Part shown: positions 24,601 to 34,323 of the stretch, piece after piece | How positions within the stretch are numbered: the first letter of the stretch is position 1 | Layout of the letters: each line of letters opens with the position of its first letter | Source of the DNA: Tetranychus cinnabarinus | Lineage: Eukaryota > Arthropoda > Arachnida > Trombidiformes > Tetranychidae | DNA: 64,000 nt | Direction: 5' to 3' | Assembly (NCBI GenBank): GCA_022266195.1 | Contig: WHVY01000001.1 | Location: 19,344,001 to 19,408,000, forward strand | Notes under the pieces: model-generated | The model's input: the letters and a program-made list of their open reading frames with translations, nothing else | Database searches by the model: none | Told to the model about the DNA's origin: nothing | Position numbers and translations under genes: made by a program

Positions 24601-27600
24601 TAAGAAGAAGAAGAAGAAGAAGAAAAGATGAAAAAAGCTTTTTTCCAGCTTCTCTTGTGATCCATTTTAACTCACCACCCTTGAGTCAAGACCTGATAAC
24701 TCCTATGGAGCAAGACTAGGACTGTCTACAGTTTCGACCCTCTTTCACCTCCTTTTTATCCACCCTTCCACCCTCTTTCAAACCCGCCCGGTGAGTCTCA
24801 CCTCAGTTGACCTTTGCTTATTTTTGGTGGTTTTTTGCTTTCTTTCAGTTTTTTCTCTTTACTTTTTTCTCTTCACATTTTTACTTCTCATCTTTCATTT
24901 CCTAACATTGACCGTCCAATTTGGACAGTTAACTTGAAGCAACTCTGCTGTTCCTACCGACTTGTGTTAACTTGTACACTTACTAGGTAACATTTTAAAG
25001 TCACAAAAATTGTGCGCTCTTTTGTTGCCGTTTTTAAAGGCAAACCTCTTTTTTTTTGGTTTCATCTTTTTTTTGCTTTCTCTTCTTTCTTCACTTACCT
25101 CTGCTTTTAGTTACTTTCTGACCTCTTCTTTTACCTACCTTTTAGCTGCTCTTCAAACGGATCAAGGTGTAAGATGCAAGATAAGAAAGTTACAGGATAA
25201 ACATCAACGCTCAAGTTTTCTGGGTATTTATCCTGAAGGTCAAAAGGCGTGAGCAACTGATAAGTTAACCATTGATCTTTGTCCATTAATCGGGCCAAAA
25301 ATGAAGGAAAAGCTGAAAAGATGAAAGGAAGGTAAGCAAAGTTGAAGTGATAGGAGGAGGTTGACTGTAAACACCTTGCAAAGTGATTGAAAGATAAAAA
25401 AAAGTTTAATATCATTAATAATCACAATGGTCTTGAGTACATTGATCAACAAGCAAAGGCCAAGTGTTTATTAATGCCTTACATCGGAAAAATTTGGAAA
25501 CTTGAAAATTCCAGAAATTATATTTTCTTCAATAAAATTTCTTGAAACAGCTTTATGTAAAAAGCTTTCAAATTCAGGTTAGTCCAGAATCGAGTCAATA
25601 AAGAGACAAATGTCTTCATTAATAACATTAATAACAAGCTAATGGATCATTCATTTAAAAGTAGCTGCTCATACAAGTCATAATTAAACACTTAATATGC
25701 TTATTTGCTTCAAGTTATTCAGGAAATTGATAGATAATCAGACAGTTTTGCATCTTCAAGCAATTAGTCGATAAGTGGTCAGAACTTCTTTTGATGAAAG
25801 TAAATCTTGGATTCTGTTGAAACTCAATGTGAATCTGATTTAAAATCACAGTTTTTGATTGCATTCAAATTGTTCGTGTTTACTTTTGGGAAAAAAATGA
25901 TAACCAAATGCAACTTGAAAGCGTTATTTTTGCATCGTGTTTAACAATGAAATTACATGGGAAAAATTGTCAATTCTTGTTTAATTTTCAATTCTAAATT
26001 GAACAAAAAATGTTACTGTAAGATTTTAAGGCCATTTAATAATATTTATTAATAATAATCATATAGCGGACAATATCCCATTGAATTAACTAAATTTAGT
26101 TAAACTAATAATTAAATAAATACTATGTCCAAGCACTAGTTCCAGTCATTTTCCAGTTACCACTTTGGAGTCATAATTACAACTCAACTCAATAATCCTT
26201 TAGTTAAAATAAAGAGTTAGTTTTGCCCTTCTGACCATTGTTGAGAATAAGAAATAAGACAGGAAAATAGACAGAATAAAAGAAAGAGGAGAATAATTTT
26301 GACCATTTCTCTTTCTTAATTTAAACATTCAATGTTTGAATGTTACATCCCCCCACTTTAGGTCAGAGGCACCGGTCATTTCCACGATCAGTGGACCAAT
26401 AATTTAATATTAAATAATAATAATAATAATAATAATTTGTTGGACAATATTTTCCATTGAGCTAACCAAAATTAGGTTGAATTAATTAACTCGTCCAATT
26501 GACGAGAAGCACCATTTAAATTCATTTTCATTACCGAATCGGTAAATAATAATTTCAATATTCATTATATTGAATGGACAGTATTTTCCATTGAATTAAC
26601 TAAAATTTAGTTAAATTAATAATTTAGTACTAAGTTCAATTAACGAAGTACCAATTCATTTATTTTCACCAGAATTGGTGAAATAATAATTTCAATATTA
26701 AATAATATTGAATGGATGATCCATTGGGTAAACTCACCCAGGATTCATCCTGTCGACTTGTAAGATTTTAAGGCCATTTAATAATATTTATTAATAATAA
26801 TCATATAGCGGACAATATCCCATTGAATTAACTAAATTTAGTTAAACTAATAATTAAATAAATACTATGTCCAAGCACTAGTTCCAGTCATTTTCCAGTT
26901 ACCACTTTGGAGTCATAATTACAACTCAACTCAATAATCCTTTAGTTAAAATAAAGAGTTAGTTTTGCCCTTCTGACCATTGTTGAGAATAAGAAATAAG
27001 ACAGGAAAATAGACAGAATAAAAGAAAGAGGAGAATAATTTTGACCATTTCTCTTTCTTAATTTAAACATTCAATGTTTGAATGTTACAGTTACTTTTTG
27101 GGATTTTAATTTTTCGTCAGTTGTCCGACTGAAAGCTTTGCATTAAACTCACAAATTACTGTTCAATTTTACTTTCATCTTCAAGACTGAATCAGAAGCA
27201 GCTCAGAGCTTGAATATGAGCTTGAAAGCAATTTGATGGCAATTAATTGAAGCTTCAATTTAGTTTATGAGCTGTTGAAGATGAAAAATGTGACACTTTG
27301 ATTCAAACTGGATACAAATTGCACATTGGAATCACTCTAAACAGTCATTAATTCATTATCAATTCTTGAGTTGAAAAAAACTGCAAAGTTCAGGTAAAAA
27401 AAGATAGTTAACAACAAGAAAAGTAAAGACTTTCTTACCTTACCTATTTAGTAAATGTATGATGATGATATGAAGAGGCCAAGATTGAATTACTTTTGCC
27501 TCTTTGGTTATTATTATTATTATTATTGCTATCGTGATCATCACACTCTTCATCCTCTCATCATCTTTCATCTGCCTCACACCTTACAAGTGTGATTTCT

Positions 27601-29783
27601 GTATATTTTGTGTTCACCTTTTTTTTTGGAACAAGAAGAAGAAGAAAAAGATTATCAAAAGGAACCATAAAATAGATTAAAGTTGGCAGTAAATCTGTTT
27701 TTTATTTTGAAAGATTCTCAGGGAGGGAAGAGAAACTCACACTGGATTCAGATGAAACAAACTGATAACAAGATCAATGATGAACAAGGCGCCAGAACAT
27801 GAGTGAAGGAATGATGAAAGGTGATGCTGTTGTTGATGATGATGATGAAAGGAACCGGTTTACCTGGTTTTTTATGTAGTGTCATCTCCAGTGTAGAGAT
27901 GATCACTTATAAGTCGATGATAGTTTATTTTGATTTCTTCTTCAACTTTTTTTACCTTTTCTTTTTTTACAAAAGATTGGGATGATAATGAGTATCATGG
28001 TGACGATGATGATGATGATGATGATAATGATTCCAGTGGAATGTAAATGTTACCTCTGTAAATGTATTTATCTTGTTTCTTGCCTGGGCTTTCATGGATC
28101 AAAATAGTTGGCCTTGTTACACCTTAATTTTCATATAATCTTTCTATTCATCATTATTCATGATCTAAACATTTCACACTGTTTCTTCTTCTCCTTTGTT
28201 CAAAATTAATGTTGCTCAGTTTACATTCATTCCAGGTGGAATGTGCACAGTAATTTGCAACCAAATCACGACAATTCAAGTTGACAGCCGATAAAGTGTT
28301 TCCATGAATTGGTAAATGTGCAAAATATATTTTCCATGTTAGAGTCCAGTTTAGAGTCGATTCATGATTTGATGTTCCTTTTGATTTTCCCAATCGAGCT
28401 TCAGTTTTGCTATGAAAATGATTTGCCTGACAATTGCTTGTTTAGATTGGCCGATTGGTTGAATCCATTTTTAGTACAAACTAGATGTTGAAGGAACCAT
28501 GTTGATTGTGCATTTTAATTTAGTTGCAGCTTCAGTAGTTTCTGTCCGAGAAATGGTCAATCTTTGGTGCAATCTGTGGGAATAACAAGTTTAGTTTAGT
28601 TTTATGATCAAAAGGGATAATTTCGATGATTTTATTTGATTTGCAATTAGTATTCATCATTCAAATCAAGTTAAGCTCAATCCGATGGACTTGCAGTTAA
28701 GTGTTGGTAAAATTTGAAAATTTGCTCTTAGTTTAACTGTACATTCGCTTGCGGAATTGTTAATTAACTCAAGATTATTGATCTTTCTTTACTTCATGGA
28801 ATCTGAAAAATGTAACTTGAGATTTTTTGGCTTCTTTACACTCAATTTTTTCAGCATATTTCTGTTATTCAAGTAGCCCTTTTCACACTTGACTTACCTT
28901 GAATGATTAAGAAAACCCTTACTTTTCTTTGGTCAGTTACTTTCACTCACTTAAGAGATGAAAAAGAGAGGTTGATGATGATTATAATGATGATAGGGAT
29001 GATGAAGATGATGATGAGGAGGAGAACGAGGAAGAGAAGAAAGGTTAAACCGATGAAAAGAAGAGAGAGAGAGGGAAGACCATCCATTCTTGGCTGATAG
29101 TGCTAACAATGCCAAACCCACTTGTTGATCTCTCTTCCGTAGCTTGTTTAGGCTCTTATTGTAGACTCAACAAGAAGATAAAAGCGTGAAAAGAAAAGGG
29201 CAAAAAATAACAAGACAGAGAAAGAGAAAGAGAGAGAAGATAGAGATTATTATGGTGATGATGATGAAGAAGGAGAGAAAGAGAAGCAGGGAAGAGAGAA
29301 GAAGAGAGTGAAATGAAAATTTTGTTGAAAAAAGGTAAGAAAATGCCTTTGAAAATATTTTTTTTGTGTATTTTTACTGTAACAATTTACTTTACCTTTT
29401 CTTTATTTTTCACTGTTTATACATAAATATACCTATTCTTACCTTTATTTCTTGCTCTATACTCACGTTTTAACCTTAAAATCGTTTCTTTCCTAATTCT
29501 TATTCTTATTTCTTCTTCTTCTTCTTCTTCTTCTCCTTCTTCTTTTTTCTCCTTCACTTATATCTTGGCTCTTACATTATGTCCGTTAACAAATGGCCTA
29601 AAGGTTTGGTTTCAAAATCGTCGAGCTAAATGGAGAAAGGAGCAACATTTTGTATTAAATACGAGCTTCACTTTAACCAATATCAATGATAATAGCACCA
29701 ATAATGATGATGATGGTAATGTTAACAATAATCACAATGGTACCAATGATAACAAAAAGTGGCAACCAAAACATTCAAAGTAA
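9674..29783 (+). CDS. Paired-like homeobox transcription factor (3-exon model)
   Basis: Model: exon 1 9674-9701, exon 2 9818-10581, exon 3 29604-29783; 972 coding bases, 323 residues. Intron 1 has a GTAAGT donor, phase 1; intron 2 is phase 0. The homeodomain spans residues 219-278: QRRFRTTFTSHQ at its start, YPDIQTRED, LTEARVQ, then VWFQNRRAKWRK in exon 3. Trp48, Phe49, Asn51 and Arg53 are present and residue 50 is Gln, as in PRD-like (not paired or K50) classes. The Q46/V47 splice is a classic position in this class. Resemblance is spread over Hbn, Arx, Alx, Drgx and Phox2 types (TQYPD and RED recall Hbn), so orthology is open. The N-terminus has a Ser-rich tract (SYSLSSCSSSTSSSS). The 45-residue tail is Asn/Asp-rich. 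No OAR motif is visible, and AAA|GTAACG at 29778 could be a further donor. Confidence 0.87.
9702..9817 (+). other. Intron 1 of the homeobox gene
   Basis: 116 bases, donor GTAAGT at 9702, pyrimidine-rich acceptor TTTTGTTTCCAAAAG ending at 9817. Joining gives AGT (Ser10) and keeps the exon 2 frame. The same intron tail and acceptor are kept in the truncated copy at 5214-5330. Confidence 0.8.
19327..19354. repeat. (ATG)n microsatellite
   Basis: About nine uninterrupted ATG units inside the long intron. It creates Met or His/Ile homopolymer frames that are not genes. Confidence 0.95.
26017..26347 (-). repeat. LTR (plus-strand left copy)
   Basis: 331 bases from TGTAAGATTTTAAGG to GAATGTTACA. It appears identical to the copy at 26759-27089. 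In minus-strand reading this is the 3' LTR. Confidence 0.92.
26348..26758 (-). other. TRIM internal region with diverged repeats and small hairpins
   Basis: It contains an (AAT)n tract at 26414-26436. Two diverged copies of a unit (TTTTCCATTGA...TAACTAAAATTTAGTTAA type) also resemble part of the LTR itself. Short perfect palindromes recur: TCGTCCAATTGACGA (about 26489), TTACCGAATCGGTAA (about 26532) and TTCACCAGAATTGGTGAA (about 26665). No open frame is present. Confidence 0.7.
26759..27089 (-). repeat. LTR (plus-strand right copy)
   Basis: 331 bases with the same termini as the left copy. In minus-strand reading this is the 5' LTR. It is followed by the second GTTAC target copy. Confidence 0.92.
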
Positions 29784-31667
29784 CGTAAATCAATCATTAA
29801 TCTGCTCAACCAGAATCACTTTTCATTCAGGTTATCAATTACGATGTTAATAATAGCGTTTTACATTTATAAATCGGCCGACTTTTGTATCAAAAAAACC
29901 AAATTATTTACACAATTCCAAATCAAAACAAAGCAAAATTACATTTTAAAGAAGTAGATACTAGAGGATATTATCAGATATGTATTATCAGATATAAACG
30001 GATAGCTCCTTAAATATTGTTGGATCAAAGAGTTGAATATCCTACTCTTTGTTTGGATTAAAATCTTCTGCCTGGACAGTTTGTTAATTACAACCTCATT
30101 TTGCAACCACATTTTTACCTAGTTTTTTGTTGTTTTTTTTATTTTAAGTTGCTATTTCTCTCTTTGTGAACGAGTTAACCTCATTATGGATGAATAATAA
30201 TTTTTTGTTGGTAATTGTGAATCTTCTAGGAAAAAATTGGTAACCCTAAAATAACCTGATCAGGATAGATGCAAGCAAAAGCCTAAGGGAGAAACAAAAG
30301 AAACAAAGGCCAAATATGGAATGGAAAATATGGATAATTAGGATTAAGACAAGTTGAAAGGAGAGCTCAATCTGGATGGTAATAGACAATTTTAGTGACC
30401 CATCCTTGTAATTAGCTGATTGGTGGACATTGATGGACAAGGTGATGAAGAGTGGAGATGGTGCAGTAAAACCAACCAGGAACCAGGAAGATGCAACCCA
30501 TCCAGTTGTTTGTTTTTTTTGACCAAGTTAATCCGAAATTGGATTCCAAAGGGAAACATGAGTTTGCAATAATGTGAATGCAGATGATCAAGAAACGATT
30601 GTGAGAAAGAGAGAAGGAAAAAACGGCAAGCTAATAACTTGAAGAGTCAACTTGTATAGCAAAATGCTCTAGACTTGGTTGTTTAACCCTTGCCATAGCT
30701 GCAAGACGTTTTTTTTTCTTGAGCCACTTCATCTTATATTAGATATTATACATATTCTTGAAAGCAAAATATTCACTAAGAATAGTAATAATATTGATGA
30801 TAAAGTAGGGCTCATTATGATAATTAAACTAGAGTTTTCCTCGTTTTTTCCCTTTCTCTATCTCTCTTTTACTTTTCTACTCATAATTTTGCTGTTATTA
30901 CTTTGACAGGGAAGAAAAGGTCAAATTTACTTAAGATGGAAAAGCAAAGACTTGGAAAAAGGACAAAGTAAATGGAGAAGAAAAATTAAAATGATGAAAA
31001 ACTTGCTTAGCTGATTATCCTTATCCTGGCTGGCTTAAAGTTGATATGCTTTATGGATAAACTTGACCACAAGAAAAAGATTAGACCTTAAAACAAGTTT
31101 CACTTGTTGTTGTTATTCTTTTCTCCTTTGTTACCTGTACTTTGTCCTTTTCACTGGTCAAGGTTAACGGTCGAAATTGACCATTATTATCGAGAAGATA
31201 ATGATTGTTTATGATTGTTTATTGTTGTTTAGATTGTCCAATGTTATTATCATTGTTGATCATTGAGTGCTTTACATTTTATAAATGTCAATCTTTTTTC
31301 CTCCACAAGTATATTTGCTTATTGATGTTATTGCTGGCTTATTTTAATTACTGTTTACCAGATTTCGCAAATTTATGTTACTATTTGAAACATGTAATCA
31401 CAATTCAGTTTCCCTGTTGAATTTAGTTTACCTCAAAGAATCATTTTGTTTTTCAAGTTCCTACAAACAATTAAAATAACCAAAAGTCGAATCATGGTTT
31501 CAATCATTTCTCTAACTAGATTTAATTTATTCTCGAAATGTCTTACGAAAGCAGCTTACCTCGGCATAAGCGACTAAATAATCCAGAGCAGTTATTTTGA
31601 ATCAACACTGAATGAAACACATGCAACACTTGATGTCGATTTACAAACATGAACCATGTGGTTCGAA
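29784..31667. other. Intergenic DNA after the homeobox gene
   Basis: This includes the homeobox 3' flank, and an additional exon cannot be excluded. AT-rich with T-runs; no frame with recognisable domains. The last 200 bases before 31668 are outside the TCF duplication block. Confidence 0.4.
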
Positions 31668-31669
31668 TT

Positions 31670-32760
31670 TTATTAACAATTTCAACTATTAATAAATACA
31701 ACTTAAAAAACATTTAATCAACTATATGTTCATTTGATGAAAATCTTATGCATTTCTTCTTTCTCCTGCATGGTTTGCACCAACTTGATTGATCTTCAAG
31801 ACCAAAACGCGCTCTACACTTTTTCAAAGCTCCTTCGGCTCGAGATTTTTCTCTCTTTTTCTTCTTCTTATTGTTAGCTGAGTAATTATCTTTGGCAGTC
31901 CAACACGGATAAAGTTCTCGATGAACATCCCTCGCTGACCTAGCTTTTTCATAATATTTCTGCTGCTCCTCTGGACTTAAATCATGCCACATTTTCCCTA
32001 AAATTTGGTTTATAGTGGCAGACTCTTTCTTAGCACTTTCAGCCGCAACTTGAGCACGGTTTTCCTTCATAAACAACATAAATGCATTCAGAGGTTTTTT
32101 CACATGATTTACATGATGAAGCGATGACGATGATAAATTACTAGATGAGGATGAAAGTTGATTGAATTGTGTTGTATCGGGTGGCGGTGTAAGCCCTTGA
32201 GAGTTTGGTGAAGGTGTTGGTATATGATGATGGGGAGAAGATTGAAAAATTGGATGAAAATGGTGGGTCATTGAGGGTGGCAAGAAATGTCCAAAACGAA
32301 AATTATTTTGATAAATCCCGGAGGTTGGAGATGGATGAAAGTATGGAGGGAAAGGCGGTGGAAGTCCCATTGGATGCCATGGCGGTGGAATCCTCATGGA
32401 AATATTCTTAGTAGATTGCAAGTCCATGGACAAATATCCACCCATGTGAGCCGGTGGTGGTGGATGGTGAAGTAAATCCAATGGAGGTGAAGTGTATGGC
32501 GAGGGATTCCCATGGTAAGGCACAAACTTAAACGATTCAATTAGATTATTCTTTAATGATGAGTGTAAAGTTTCCGAGGCAAGTTTATCTTCTTCACCTT
32601 CTTCTTTAAATTCTTTAATTTCATCGTTAGAAGCAAGTTCATCATGGGACATATTGAGGAGAAACAAAAAAACATAAACAAATAGACTATAAATGAAACT
32701 TGATGTTACTGGCGTTCAACTTGTGAATGTTGAAGGTACAGCCTCCAAACCAAAGAGAAG
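31670..32760 (-). repeat. TCF duplication block, copy 3
   Basis: Diverged copy of 3862-4860. The 3' flanks of copies 1 and 3 match closely from TTTTATTAACAA onward (AACTATTAATAAATACAACT in both), while copy 2 has a different 3' flank. The leader GCGTTCAACTTGTGAATGTT is shared by all three. Confidence 0.85.
31714..32652 (-). CDS. Intronless TCF/LEF (pangolin-like) transcription factor, copy 3
   Basis: 312 residues from MSHDEL. N-terminal NDEIKEFKEEGE, a Pro/His/Ser-rich linker, an HMG box from about 183 to 252 (KKPLNAFMLFMKENRAQ, NQILGKMWHDL, YYEKARSARD, LYPCWTAKDNY), basic KKKKKREK, and a C-clamp with Cys 279, 292, 295 and 301. Its HMG box, C-clamp and tail (SSNEHIVD) are identical to copy 1 at the protein level. 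Its linker (YLSMDLQSTKNISMR and flanks) matches copy 2, so the gene is a mosaic of the two. The C-clamp helps TCFs bind helper sites beside the HMG site. All domain hallmarks are intact, so a working protein is plausible. No intron is present, unlike usual TCF genes. Confidence 0.92.
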   Translation of the reverse strand: MSHDELASNDEIKEFKEEGEEDKLASETLHSSLKNNLIESFKFVPYHGNPSPYTSPPLDLLHHPPPPAHMGGYLSMDLQSTKNISMRIPPPWHPMGLPPPFPPYFHPSPTSGIYQNNFRFGHFLPPSMTHHFHPIFQSSPHHHIPTPSPNSQGLTPPPDTTQFNQLSSSSSNLSSSSLHHVNHVKKPLNAFMLFMKENRAQVAAESAKKESATINQILGKMWHDLSPEEQQKYYEKARSARDVHRELYPCWTAKDNYSANNKKKKKREKSRAEGALKKCRARFGLEDQSSWCKPCRRKKKCIRFSSNEHIVD

Positions 32761-33556
32761 CAAAAGATAGCACAAGAAGCTGTGGGTAAAAGTGAGATGG
32801 GACTAACTCACTAATCGCTGAAAGGAGAGCAAACATTGAACATTAGAGTTACTCTTTGGTTTACCTTGTTACTTTCAAACGCTTTCTGTTCAATCCAAAA
32901 AAAGAGCTTATCCCTTTTGAATGAGGATTGTCAGTGATCAATTTACCTTTTATATCAAATTATGATTTAATGGTTTCAACTTTATTCAACTCGCTAGTTG
33001 ATCAATCCAAAACTGTTATTTTCAACGCAACTTCGTTCTGGTTCATTTATTGAATCTCACTTTTTTCAAACCAATGCTTACAATTTTATTTGAAATCATT
33101 GATTGAATCAAATAGAGCTGACGATTGTTTCATGCCATTGATTTAATTTGTCTTCAAGAGATAAAATATTATTCAAAAGTATTCAATGATTACAAACATT
33201 TCCTGTAAATCTCATAATCAGTTTACTTGATATTGAACAACTGAATCTGAGCATTAAGAGGTACTGCTGAAAATGGCCTGAAAGTGGCTTTGATACAATT
33301 AAGTGAAATTTATTAGATAAATAGCTTAGAGTTATTTTACTCTTACTTTACTCTTTGGTAACTTACATTATTTTACCGGTATATTAATTTTCAAAACAAG
33401 AGCGACATCTATTAACTACCAATGCAACAAATATTCAACTCTCTCTTTTTAGTCTACACTTTCAACTAAAAGTCCCCTAGATGGCAACATCATTTTTTCC
33501 TGGTAAGATGACTTGAATAGGCGACGGCATTTAAACTGCCAGGCAGTTTTAACGAT
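32761..33556. other. Intergenic DNA upstream of TCF copy 3
   Basis: Possible promoter region for the minus-strand TCF. AT-rich with no recognisable gene. The right end merges into the CTP synthase relic; the sequence just before 33557 has no clear similarity to it. Confidence 0.4.
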
Positions 33557-34323
33557 TGCCTGTTTCAGTTACAAGCAATCGAATTGGTTCGAAATGTACT
33601 TGCACTGCACGATGCAAATTCAATTGAATTTGATCCAAAAACTATAAATCCAATTATCATAGATATGTCTGACAAGGGAACCCCAAGAATTGTTAATTCG
33701 ATATCTGGATTTCGATGTTAGATATCGGTACATTAGGCCTTGTTGAAAAGCGATATAACAGAATTAGCTGCCACCTTTTCGATTTCGGCATTTTATCGCC
33801 CTTTTTCTCAAAAAATTTGTATGCTTTTCTATGGAGATTTGAATTTATTTTATTTTATGCATCTAAAAAATGCTCTGGTTTCGCAATAAAATGTAAAGTG
33901 TTTCTATTTAAAAATTTCACAAATAAAAAATGAAATTACAAATTCCCATAGAAAAGGATACAAATTTTTTAGAAAAAGGGCGATAAAATGCCGAAATCGA
34001 AAAGGTGGCAGCTAATTCTGTTATATCGCTTTTCAACAAGGCCTAATGTACCGATATCTAACATCGAAATCCAGATATCGAATTAACAATTCTTGGGGTT
34101 CCCTTGTGAGCATAATATGGGTCGGATGGGTGCAACAATGCGACTTAGCTTAAAGAAAACAACATTTGTCGTCAAAACATCGATTCTGAAGAGTTTATAT
34201 AACAAAGAAATAATAAAGGAGAGACATCGTCATCGATACGAAGTCAATCCAGATTTCGTATTTCAGATCGAAGATGCTGGCATGATTTTGCTCAGTCCCT
34301 CAGAGACAATGAGTTTTTTTTGA
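33557..34323 (+). pseudogene. CTPS: CTP synthase C-terminal relic, split by a MITE
   Basis: CTP synthase makes CTP from UTP with glutamine as nitrogen donor. Two pieces of its glutamine-amidotransferase domain are in the same frame once 33670 is followed by 34110 (apart from the element and its target duplication). The left piece (33557-33670) reads ELVRNVLALHDANSIEFDP and ends in IIIDMS. The right piece reads EHNMGRMGATMRL, then the strongly conserved ERHRHRYEVNP, and stops at 34321. These match family motifs such as DANSTEFDP, IDMPEHNxGxMGGTMRLG and ERHRHRFEVNP. The N-terminal synthase domain is absent. The Cys motif is degraded (DCLFQLQ for GxCLGxQ), and the final GVQxHPE segment is missing. 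It is intronless, so it could be a processed copy. Confidence 0.88.
33670..34109. mobile_element. MITE with about 165-bp inverted arms and TGA target duplication
   Basis: Element 33673-34106 (434 bases), TIRs starting CAAGGGAACCCCAAGAAT. The arms run about 33673-33840 and 33937-34106 with very few mismatches; the loop is about 95 bases of AT-rich sequence. TGA stands on both sides (33670-33672 and 34107-34109). The interrupted CTP synthase frame independently confirms these edges, because the codons TCT and GAG must originally have been adjacent. A 3-base duplication fits several cut-and-paste superfamilies (Harbinger, CACTA-like, Zator); TIR sequence alone does not decide. Confidence 0.9.

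Larger units (their letters stand above)
26012..27094 (-). mobile_element. Non-autonomous LTR element (TRIM-like) with 5-bp target duplication
   Basis: Two direct repeats of 331 bases, 26017-26347 and 26759-27089, enclose 411 bases with no coding capacity. Each repeat starts TGTAA and ends TTACA, as LTRs do. GTTAC flanks both sides (26012-26016 and 27090-27094), a 5-base target duplication. Read on the minus strand, the internal region ends in AAAGTGGGGGGA directly before TGTAAC, a good polypurine tract, so the element points to minus. No clear tRNA primer site was identified. By eye the two LTRs show no differences, so insertion was recent. The small size without gag or pol fits a TRIM moved by a related autonomous element. 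Confidence 0.9.
10582..29603 (+). other. Intron 2 of the homeobox gene (about 19.0 kb)
   Basis: Donor CAG|GTAAAT at 10582; acceptor CCTAAAG at 29603, preceded by a long CTT/TTC tract (29498-29560). It falls between homeodomain residues 46 and 47. Most of it is AT-rich with ATG/ATC/AAG trinucleotide tracts (for example 19327-19354, 24601-24625, 27508-27528, 28004-28026). It carries the LTR element at 26017-27089. Many short frames occur, but none has a recognisable domain, and I see no nested gene. Coding-like stretches of unclear meaning are the minus-strand frame near 28154-28393 and a plus-strand 47-codon frame starting near 15751. Confidence 0.75.

Noticed and set aside
26017..27089. Tandem duplication of a 331-bp sequence
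   Set aside because: TG...CA termini, a polypurine tract and a GTTAC target duplication show an LTR element rather than a tandem repeat.
28154..28393. Minus-strand frame (79 codons) with fairly coding-like residues
   Set aside because: No recognisable family, antisense inside the homeobox intron, no clear splice sites; kept only as a note.
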